Source of the DNA: Terriglobia bacterium
Lineage (GTDB): Bacteria > Acidobacteriota > Terriglobia > UBA7540
Assembly: GCA_020072905.1 (NCBI GenBank)
Contig: JAIQGB010000001.1
Location: 1 to 32,363, forward strand
DNA: 32,363 bases
Direction of reading: 5' to 3'
The notes beneath the pieces were generated by a model. It was not told where the DNA came from, did no database searches, and worked only from the letters and a program-made list of their open reading frames with translations. The position numbers were made by a program, and so were the translations under genes. This document shows positions 9,477-17,770 of this stretch, piece by piece. Every line of letters starts with the position of its first letter. Within the stretch, counting starts at the first letter, position 1.

Positions 9477-10955
9477 TCAGCGTGTTGAGTCGCCTCGATC
9501 GGTTGGATTCCACAAACCGGTCGTGATGGAGAGCGGCGGTAAGGTCATCTCCAGGAGTTTCCCTCGCCAGTGAAGTTCCGTCTTGACCTGGCGAGGCTGA
9601 CTGTTCAAAACCTCCGCGACCATGCCTCCCGCCGGCGTCTTGAAGACGATACAGCGGACGCCCGCCACCGCTCCCTCCGTACGAATCCGATAGGCGCCGG
9701 GCCTCACAAACTTACTGAAGTGCGCAAGATAGTAATAAAGAGCTGTGTAGGTCACCTCCTTCGTCCGGCGGTTGACGATGATCACCGGGTGCTGGAAATT
9801 GTCGGGACCATCGCGGTGCTCTTCGGAAAGCAGATAGGGACCGCCTTTCTCATCCAGAATCAGGTTCCAGTAGATCCATGCGGAAGCTCCGGCTTCCAAG
9901 TCGGAGAAAATCTGGGCTCCCCAGAAGTCCCCGTCCTCGTAGTCGTAGCGGGGAAGAGGCTGGCTGCGGGGAGTATCCGTGCCATAGGAGTGATCCACTT
10001 CGGTCATCCAAAACGGGAGATCCGGATAGCGTTCGTGGAGGGCCGCGATTTTGTTGTAATCCTTAAATTCATATCCGTGATACGAAATGCTGCGGACATA
10101 CTTCCGGGCGGCGGGGTCATCGAGAATAACCGGCAGGTTCGTTGCAGCGTCGCCCCGATTTGCAAAGTCGCACACCTGTATTTTGGTCTCGACGCCCTCT
10201 TTCGTGAAAAGCGGACCTACGTAGTTCCGAATCAGATCCCGAATCTTCTCCGCCGGAATCTTTGTGTAGATTCCCGGCTCATTGAATGGGCTGAGGTATT
10301 CGATAGAGATTCCGTGCTTCTTGTAATTACGCAGGTAGTAGAGGTAGTACCGGGCCAGGGCGGGGAGGGCGCGGGGATTGACGTCCTGGTTCTTTTGAAC
10401 GTCGAACAGCATCCAGTCCGGCGGATAGTCCATGGGTGCTTGAAGGACGAAGCTGCCATGCTGGCGGGCACGCTTGATATAGGGAATCAGGCCCGCGGGT
10501 TGCAGATCGCGCGCGATGGAGAAGTGAAGGAGCTTCAGGTCTCCCGGCATATCGTCGTAAGTATAGTAAGGCCCCGCAGACTGGAAATCCGTGGCGCCGA
10601 TGACGGTCTTCATGGCGGAGAATCCAGCTCCCTGGTGGGCATTGAACACCGCCCGCAGAACGGCTTCCTGAGCCGAATCGTCTAGGCTTTGGAGGCAAAT
10701 CGGTCCGGCTTCGAGGAATGAGGCTCCAAACCCGTCGATCTTCTGATACGTGGTTGCGTCGTCCACGCGAAAACCCGGCTCGGGCCGGGCGGCCTTCTCA
10801 ACGAAGTGAAGCGGGGGTTTGGAGGCCAATCGGTCACCCGCCTTCGAGGTCACATAAACAGTCACTTCCTGGCTGAATCCCGGAAACATAAGACTCGAGC
10901 CTAAGATGAACAAGATCAAGCGTAGCGCCGTCGCGTGAATGCGGCGTGAGTCCAT
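9477..10955 (-). CDS. Glycoside hydrolase family 30 (O-glycosyl hydrolase), secreted
   Basis: The ORF track starts at 11021, but ATG at 10955 follows a good SD (AGGAAGG) and gives MDSRRIHATALRLILFILGSSLMFPGFSQ (signal peptide). YQKIDGFGASFLEAGP; acid/base motif SPFNEPG; nucleophile motif WMTEVDHSYG. Confidence 0.88.
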   Translation of the reverse strand: MDSRRIHATALRLILFILGSSLMFPGFSQEVTVYVTSKAGDRLASKPPLHFVEKAARPEPGFRVDDATTYQKIDGFGASFLEAGPICLQSLDDSAQEAVLRAVFNAHQGAGFSAMKTVIGATDFQSAGPYYTYDDMPGDLKLLHFSIARDLQPAGLIPYIKRARQHGSFVLQAPMDYPPDWMLFDVQKNQDVNPRALPALARYYLYYLRNYKKHGISIEYLSPFNEPGIYTKIPAEKIRDLIRNYVGPLFTKEGVETKIQVCDFANRGDAATNLPVILDDPAARKYVRSISYHGYEFKDYNKIAALHERYPDLPFWMTEVDHSYGTDTPRSQPLPRYDYEDGDFWGAQIFSDLEAGASAWIYWNLILDEKGGPYLLSEEHRDGPDNFQHPVIIVNRRTKEVTYTALYYYLAHFSKFVRPGAYRIRTEGAVAGVRCIVFKTPAGGMVAEVLNSQPRQVKTELHWRGKLLEMTLPPLSITTGLWNPTDRGDSTR

Positions 10956-11017
10956 GGTTTCCTTCCTGCTCGCCCAGGGGTGCGAGCTTCCTCTTGACCC
11001 TCGGATCAGACCCGAGG

Positions 11018-12337
11018 TCAAGCCGCCGCTATCGAAGTTCTGGCGAGGAGCAGCGCGGACAATACTTTGTCGAAAGCCCGAATGATATCATCTTCGTCCT
11101 TTTCGGACAGGCAGGAGGGAACCGCGATCAGCATGCTGCGCTCGAACAGGCTGTCCGCCACGAGACATGCCCCTTTATGGTAATCCCTCGCGAGCCCCGC
11201 ATTTTCCGCAAGGGTCCAAGGGAATCCACGGCCATCCACACTGGTTTGATTGACGAGACTGGGGATGTTGTAATAGAGATGAAGCCCCCAATCGGTCATC
11301 AGGATATTCGAGATTCCTTGGGAGGAGGTCACAATCCCCTCGGCTCGGAGAGCCAAGTTGATCTTTTTGGCTGTCTCCGCGTCGTGGTAAGTGATGATGA
11401 GGAAGGAGCCTGTATCACCCTTCTTATCGATAATCTTCCTCAGTTGAACTTGCGGGAATTTCTCAAGTGCTGTCCGAATCCTGTACTTGCTTGCGTGCAT
11501 GCGCTCGATGATGCTGGGAAGTTTTTTCAACTGGACCCGTAGGATGGCAGCACGCACTTCGTCAAGGCGATACCCTTTGCCCCACAGGCAGAGGTCGGGG
11601 TCATTCATAATCAGCCGACCGTTCTGGTCGCGCGCGAATCCGAGATCGTGGACGGCAAATGCCCGGCGATAGAGACGCGCATCATTGGTCACGACGCATC
11701 CTCCCTCTCCCGCCGTAATATTCTTGTTCATCTGAAAGCTAAAGATGCCCATGTCCCCAAAGGTGCCCACCTTCTGTCCACCCACACTTCCGCCGTTGCA
11801 TTGTGCGCAGTCTTCGAGAAGGAACAATCTTTGCTTACGTGCGATCTTCAGAACCTCTTTGACGTTTCCTGGAGCTCCACTCATGTGCACAAGGATGATG
11901 CCGCGAGTTTTCGGTGTAATGCACTTCTCGACTTCTGCGGGATTCAAACAAAATGTATCGTCGATATCCGCTAGGACTGGAATCGCCCCCTGGTTGACCA
12001 CGGCAGCTGCCACGGAAACCCAAGAGTATGCAGGAACAATGATCTCCTGCCCGGGCCCCACGCCCAACGCCGAAAGGGCCACCTGGAGGGCGCCGGTTCC
12101 GCTGCTAACCGCAATGGTGTACTTCACGCGGAAGAAACGTGCGAGTTCAGCTTCCAGTTTTTCCACTTCTTTCTGCAGCGCAATACCGTAGTAGCGAAAC
12201 AGCGAACGGCTTCTGAGCACGCGAACCGCGGCGTCTACTTCCCTCTGGTCCATGTGGTGAATCCCAGGAAACTCCAAAGGGAGGGGTTTAGTTCTGACTG
12301 GTTTTCCACCAGCAATCGCCAATCTACTCCGGTTCAT
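11018..12337 (-). CDS. DegT/DnrJ/EryC1/StrS family PLP-dependent aminotransferase, apparently cytoplasmic
   Basis: Start reassigned from 12367 to ATG at 12337 (MNRSRLAIAGGKPVRTKPLP) behind GGAGG. SSGTGALQVALSALGVGPGQEIIVPAYSWVSVA; LEDCAQCNGG; PLP-lysine motif FSFQMNKNITAGEGGCVVT. Confidence 0.93.
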   Translation of the reverse strand: MNRSRLAIAGGKPVRTKPLPLEFPGIHHMDQREVDAAVRVLRSRSLFRYYGIALQKEVEKLEAELARFFRVKYTIAVSSGTGALQVALSALGVGPGQEIIVPAYSWVSVAAAVVNQGAIPVLADIDDTFCLNPAEVEKCITPKTRGIILVHMSGAPGNVKEVLKIARKQRLFLLEDCAQCNGGSVGGQKVGTFGDMGIFSFQMNKNITAGEGGCVVTNDARLYRRAFAVHDLGFARDQNGRLIMNDPDLCLWGKGYRLDEVRAAILRVQLKKLPSIIERMHASKYRIRTALEKFPQVQLRKIIDKKGDTGSFLIITYHDAETAKKINLALRAEGIVTSSQGISNILMTDWGLHLYYNIPSLVNQTSVDGRGFPWTLAENAGLARDYHKGACLVADSLFERSMLIAVPSCLSEKDEDDIIRAFDKVLSALLLARTSIAAA

Positions 12338-13129
12338 TTGATACCTCCGCGAGAGTAAGGTAAGCATCGGCTGAAAAAGAGCCTCTGGTGGCCGCGAAAA
12401 CGATCCAAATTCGGCACAGCTCTCTCGGTCCAGAACCCAACTTCAAGTCGAGCCGCCTCCGGCAAGCTGACTTGGGCCGAGATAAACAGACCATTCGCCG
12501 CCTAACTGTAAGAACAGAGCACCGCCGTTTGATAATGCGACCCCCAGCACTAGGGTTGTTGAAATAATGGCAGATCGTGGGATTCTCATGGGTCAACAAG
12601 GAACAGGAGGATGCTTGCGCAGCGTCGAACGCCACACGACTGGCTGCCGAACAGGATCCGGTTTCTTGCTTCTGTCTCCGACGTGGCATAGTAGACCCAA
12701 TTTCTCCCGCTATTCCTAAGGCAGTCAAGTGCACACGTCGCACCCGGTCCATTGGCCCACAACCTTCGTCGAGTCGCGCGCACGTAGGAAACTGGTACTC
12801 TAAGGTCCCTACGCTCCGCGCTCTTGGCAAACCTTACCATCCTCCCGATTCTTTTCTGCTTGCTGTCCTAGTTGCGACAAGCTCCGCCCCCCCTGTTTTG
12901 GAAGTCTGTCATGGGCGGTTAGTGGTCTCCCACCACGAGTGCAGACGAGAATTTCAGGTAGCTTCAATTTAGCATTAGGGTCATTGAAGCTCACCGAAAG
13001 GGTTGTGCTGACAAGCCGACCTTATACCACACAAAAGAGGTTCTTTCGAGAATTTAATTCAACCTGAGCATTATATTGCGGAAAAATGGCGTAAATTTTG
13101 GAGTGTTAGGTGTTTCACAGAAAAAATAC

Positions 13130-13159
13130 TTGACAAGCACCCGTGAGTGTTGGTATGAG
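13130..13159 (+). promoter_or_regulatory. Candidate sigma70-type promoter upstream of the TonB-dependent receptor
   Basis: TTGACA (13130-13135), 18 bp spacer, TATGAG (13154-13159), in an AT-rich stretch upstream of the receptor gene. Confidence 0.4.
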
Positions 13160-13387
13160 GTGTGACATTCCTGTGGATGGGCCTTGGGGGTCCCCGGTGC
13201 GGGCAGAACCTCTCAAGAGCGTCTTCGGAGGGGAAGAGTATAGGTGCGGTGGTCGGTCAAGGCACTAGTGTGGCAGAACTGGCCAACGATCTAGCCCGGG
13301 AAAAGCGCGCCGTCATCCTCAAGGGTCCAATATCGAGTTGCGAGGGTGCATGGGTTCTTTGAAATCCGTATCACGAGGACATCAATA

Positions 13388-16300
13388 ATGAAAACACTAG
13401 ATTCGGATCTGTCGAACCCAAGCTGCGAAGAGAACGATGTGCGAATTCGTTCTACAATGAATGCTCTTCGATGTGCCGAGCCTCGAACCCCGCGAGCGAC
13501 TATGTCGGGGCTTCGGATGAGGCACTGCCGGTTCAGGCTTCACTGCGCTCGATGGCTGTGGTCGCTTGTTACTCTCCTCCCGTTCGCCCTCATCGGAGTA
13601 TTTAGCCCACCAGCTTGGGCACAACTCTACAGCGGCTCGATTACGGGCGTAGTCACGGATCAGTCAGCCGCGGTCGTTCCGGGGGCCAAGATCAAGCTCA
13701 CAGATGTCGGCAAAGGTTACACCAACGAGGCCACGACGGACACCGTTGGCCGCTTTGTCTTGAGAGGTCTCCCCCCGAGCAACTATAAGTTGGCAATCGA
13801 GCGTGCGGGTTTCAAGACCTTCATCCAGGACGGAATCACGCTGGATGTCAGTCAAAATGTTACGATCGGCGTCGTCCTGCAAGTCGGCGCCGAGACACAG
13901 TCGGTAAAGGTAACAGCCGCTGCTCCCGTCCTCTCCGCCCAGGATGCTGTGACGGGCCAGGAGCTAAACCGAATCTTCATCAATGACCTTCCCCTGATTG
14001 AGCGCTCGGTCTTCGACTTGGCTTACCTCTCTCCCGGCATTACGCAAGTCTCTGGTGGAGTCACTGGAGGCGGCATTGCCAACAACTTCATTTCGAACGG
14101 CGGACGCAATGCTACGGCCGACATTCTGATTGATGGGGTGACCACCACGAATATCGAGCAGGAAAGTGGGATTCAGATCCCGCTGTACACGCCATCGATT
14201 GACTCCGTACAAGAGTTCAAGGTTCAGCAGTCAAACTTCAGCGCCGACGTCGGGTTCAGCGGAGCTACCGTCGTCAACATGGTGACGCGCTCCGGGACTA
14301 ACGAATTCCACGGCAGCGCCTACGATTTCCTCCGCAACAACGTGCTCACGGCAAACGACTGGTTCAACAACGCCAGCGGACTTGACCTGGCAGCGCGCCG
14401 GAAGAATGTGTTCGGGGCGACTATTGGCGGGCCGATCCGCAAAGATAAGACGTTCTTCTTCTTCGACTACGAGGGCACGCGCGATCGCCAGGCCCACACA
14501 CTGCGAAATGGGAATCCCAGCGCCGCGGAACGGACGGGGGACTTCGGTGAGCTTTGCGGTTACGCCGGGGGAACTTTTGACGCCAGCGGCGCGTGCTCCA
14601 GCCCGGATGGCCAGCTCTGGGACCCGTACTCCAGCGTTTACGATCCCTCGGTGGGCGGACCGGTGCGGGGGCAGCTTATCCCCTTCAATAACATGGCCAC
14701 CTACCAGAGCCCGGGGGATCCTAATCTCGTCGGCACCTCCCTCGACCTTAGTACACCAGAGAACGCTCACCCAGGCAACTTGATTGATCCCGTTGCCTCC
14801 AAGATGATGCAGTTCTACCCCCTGCCGAACCTGAACGTGGGAAACGCGAATTACGATTACCTCAACAACTGGATCATCGCAGCCTCGACGCCGAGTAACA
14901 ATGACCAGTGGGACATCAAGATCGACCAGAGCTTCAGCGAAAAAGACAGGATGAGTGTCAAGTTTTCTCGGGCCGTCAGCAACTCACGCTTACCTGACTG
15001 CTTCCATAATCCCGGGGACGCGTGCAGCAACGGCCCGAACACGAGCAGCAGCCACCTCTTCTCGCTAACGCATACCCATACCATTAACCCTAACACCCTT
15101 CTCAATATCACTTTTGGAGTTGCACGCACATACGGTCTGGTTGGCGCGGGAGGATTGGCGGATTACCCTGGCTACAACCCGATCTCGGACCTCGGGCTAC
15201 AGCCCTATATGGGAGCCTCGGGAGTCCCTTCAACACCCTCGATTTATATTAGCGATTACGCTCAAGCAGGCACCGTCAATACCCTCGGAACGCAACCCTG
15301 GGGTTTCTATCGCAATGGCAATCAGACTTTCCATCTGCTAACAAGCCTGAACCGGATTCAATCGCGCCACGATTTGAAGTTTGGGTGGGAAGGGCGTATG
15401 CACCGCATGGGGATGATCATTCCCGGGGCTCCTGGAGGAATATTCAGCTACGACCGTTCCAGCACTTCGGAATTTCCATCCGAAGGGGGTGGAGACGCGT
15501 TGGCGAGCTTCCTGATGGGCGTGGGCGGGCCCGGGGCCTGGGGACAGTATCAGGTGCCTCTGGCCCCCAGCACCCAGAGTTTCCAATATGCGGCGTACGT
15601 ACAGGACAACTGGCGAGTGAGTGACCGGCTGACGCTCAATCTGGGTCTTCGATATGATCTGAACTTGTCACGGACCGAGCGGTTCAATCGTCAGAGCTAC
15701 TTTGATCCCGGCGCCGCTATATCCTTACAGGTTCCCTGCCTTCCCGATGAACCTTGCCTTGACAATCTTCACGGCGGAATCAGGTTTGTCGATGCAAAGC
15801 AGCGCACGAATTACGGCGTCGACCATAACAATTTTGCGCCTCGCTTTGGCTTCGCCTATCGACTCAGGGAAAAGTTAGTGATCCGCGGGGGTTATGGGCT
15901 CTTCTACTCGATCACCAGGAACGGCGTCGCTGGAACCGATACTTCTGGGTGGACAGGCTTTTCCCAGGATACTCTCGACTGGCCCAGGACTTACAGGAAC
16001 GATGGCGCAACACCCTGGGCTCGGTTAGCTGATCCCTTTCCGATCACGGGCCCTGACCTCCCGCCGGGAAGTTCGTTGGGCCTGCTCACTAACGTTGGCG
16101 CTGGTTTCAGGTTGCCCATTCGCAGCGTTCTGGCAACTCCTTACGAGCAGACCTGGACGCTTGGAATTCAGAAAGAGCTGCCGGGCGACATCGTAGTTGA
16201 CGCCAACTATGTGGGTAAGAAGGGGACCAAACTCTACTTTGGTGGCGCTGGAGGGTTGAACTTCCTGGGACCTTGGGTCGAAACCGCGACACCGGATCAA

Positions 16301-17242
16301 ATCACGGCGCTGAACGAGAACGTTCCCAATCCCTTTTTCGGGGTCATCCAGACCGGCAGCTTGTCTGGGGATACGGTTCTGCTTTCCCAGCTCCTGCTTC
16401 CTTACCCTCAGTTTATAGACCCGACCGCCGATGAGTTCCCTTTTGCGGATTCTATCTATCATGCCTTCCAGTTGCGCGTCGAGAAGCGATTCTCACGGGG
16501 CCTCCAGTTCTTGGCGACTTACACTAACTCTAAATCCATTGATGATGCCTCAATAACCAGTGGAGACCTCACTTGGTTAGGTGGGCAAACAAGCCTCCAA
16601 GACCCTAACCGGCGCAAACTGGAACGCTCACTTTCCGAGTTCGACATCCCCCAGGTTCTGCAGTTCAGCTACGTCTATGAACTTCCCGTGGGACGAGGCA
16701 AGAAATGGGGAGCCAAATGGAACCCCTGGATTGATGGGTTCCTCGGCGGCTGGAAGACGACAGGTATTTGGCGCTTTTCCAAAGGCCAGCCCATCGCGTT
16801 GGGCCTTTCCGAAGGCACTTCGCTGCCGACCTATGGCGCTCAGCGGCCCAACCTGATAGGACAGTTGCAGGTCAACGACCGCTCGAAATGGTTCTGCGAT
16901 GGTCCGGGCTGCGGTTACTTTGCGAATCAAAGCGCAGACCAAGCTGATACCGATGTCGCGATCAATCCTCCGGCATTCACTTTGGGCACTGCTCCCCGGA
17001 CGCTATCCAACGTCCGGAACCCTGGAATCAACTTGGCTAACCTTGCGCTCTTCAAGGAGATTCCTTTGAGCAGGTTCCGCGAGGGCATGAGGCTTGAATA
17101 TCGCGCCGAGGCCTTCAATACCTTCAATCACCCGCACTTCTGTGGGCCAGACGCCACGATCGATAGCGGAAGCTTTGGCCATGTCACAGGTGTGTGCACT
17201 GGCGCCCGCGAAATTCAGATGGCGCTGAAATTCTACTGGTAG
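13388..17242 (+). CDS. TonB-dependent receptor, Oar-like, with N-terminal carboxypeptidase-regulatory-like domain
   Basis: ORF 13346-17242 (1298 aa); ATG at 13388 is one plausible start and Met codons nearer the signal peptide are possible. PPAWAQLYSGSITGVVTDQSAAVVPGAKIKLTDVGKGYTNEATTDTVGRFVLRGLPPSNYKLAIERAGFKTF; plug-like region; KTFFFFDYEGTRDRQAHTLRNGNPSAAERTGDFGEL; C-terminal FREGMRLEYRAEAFNTFNHPHFCGP; terminal aromatic KFYW. Confidence 0.93.
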   Translation: MKTLDSDLSNPSCEENDVRIRSTMNALRCAEPRTPRATMSGLRMRHCRFRLHCARWLWSLVTLLPFALIGVFSPPAWAQLYSGSITGVVTDQSAAVVPGAKIKLTDVGKGYTNEATTDTVGRFVLRGLPPSNYKLAIERAGFKTFIQDGITLDVSQNVTIGVVLQVGAETQSVKVTAAAPVLSAQDAVTGQELNRIFINDLPLIERSVFDLAYLSPGITQVSGGVTGGGIANNFISNGGRNATADILIDGVTTTNIEQESGIQIPLYTPSIDSVQEFKVQQSNFSADVGFSGATVVNMVTRSGTNEFHGSAYDFLRNNVLTANDWFNNASGLDLAARRKNVFGATIGGPIRKDKTFFFFDYEGTRDRQAHTLRNGNPSAAERTGDFGELCGYAGGTFDASGACSSPDGQLWDPYSSVYDPSVGGPVRGQLIPFNNMATYQSPGDPNLVGTSLDLSTPENAHPGNLIDPVASKMMQFYPLPNLNVGNANYDYLNNWIIAASTPSNNDQWDIKIDQSFSEKDRMSVKFSRAVSNSRLPDCFHNPGDACSNGPNTSSSHLFSLTHTHTINPNTLLNITFGVARTYGLVGAGGLADYPGYNPISDLGLQPYMGASGVPSTPSIYISDYAQAGTVNTLGTQPWGFYRNGNQTFHLLTSLNRIQSRHDLKFGWEGRMHRMGMIIPGAPGGIFSYDRSSTSEFPSEGGGDALASFLMGVGGPGAWGQYQVPLAPSTQSFQYAAYVQDNWRVSDRLTLNLGLRYDLNLSRTERFNRQSYFDPGAAISLQVPCLPDEPCLDNLHGGIRFVDAKQRTNYGVDHNNFAPRFGFAYRLREKLVIRGGYGLFYSITRNGVAGTDTSGWTGFSQDTLDWPRTYRNDGATPWARLADPFPITGPDLPPGSSLGLLTNVGAGFRLPIRSVLATPYEQTWTLGIQKELPGDIVVDANYVGKKGTKLYFGGAGGLNFLGPWVETATPDQITALNENVPNPFFGVIQTGSLSGDTVLLSQLLLPYPQFIDPTADEFPFADSIYHAFQLRVEKRFSRGLQFLATYTNSKSIDDASITSGDLTWLGGQTSLQDPNRRKLERSLSEFDIPQVLQFSYVYELPVGRGKKWGAKWNPWIDGFLGGWKTTGIWRFSKGQPIALGLSEGTSLPTYGAQRPNLIGQLQVNDRSKWFCDGPGCGYFANQSADQADTDVAINPPAFTLGTAPRTLSNVRNPGINLANLALFKEIPLSRFREGMRLEYRAEAFNTFNHPHFCGPDATIDSGSFGHVTGVCTGAREIQMALKFYW

Positions 17243-17770
17243 GTTCGTCGCTGCCGGCGGAAGCGTGGTTGATGCTCGATTAATCTACAAGGTTTCCGTT
17301 CACGAAGTATTAGCTGCCTTCCCCCGCGCTTCTCCCCGGGGGGCATGCGAGGCGGGCCAGCAGGTTAGAGCGGAGCACGGCGAGGACCGTGACTGCATCC
17401 ATTGTGTGGCCGAACCTGCCGACTTTGGCTCGGGCGTTTGGTTCCGTGGCGAACTGCCTCTCGCCGCTTTCTTACAATCGAACTGCCCAGGGTTATTGGG
17501 GCTCATGAAACTCCATGTGGGATATCAGGTGGCAGTCGGTGGCAACCCCGCGCCTCATTCCTCGTGACCGCTCAGGGTCGGAATCCGTCTTAAGACGCGA
17601 TGCGTGCAAATCGGAGAGAGCCAAGACTTCTTCAAGCTTCCTCGCCTCTTGATCTCAACGCCGCGCTCAGCTAAATTCGGGCACAATGTATTATAGGATT
17701 CAGCTCAATGTGTCATTGGTCGCGGCGTTTCCGATCTCTTGACGGAATCAGTGAGGGTTCATAAGCGGCC

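Noticed and set aside
9570-10685. 371 aa plus-strand ORF
   Set aside because: Antisense to GH30, whose catalytic motifs are clear on the minus strand.
11018-11021. 4-bp stop/start overlap between DegT2 and GH30 (translational coupling)
   Set aside because: The overlap depends on the track start at 11021; the SD and signal peptide support GH30 starting at 10955, which removes the overlap.
17300-17360. GC-rich stretch after the TonB receptor as a terminator hairpin
   Set aside because: No clean stem with a following U-tract.
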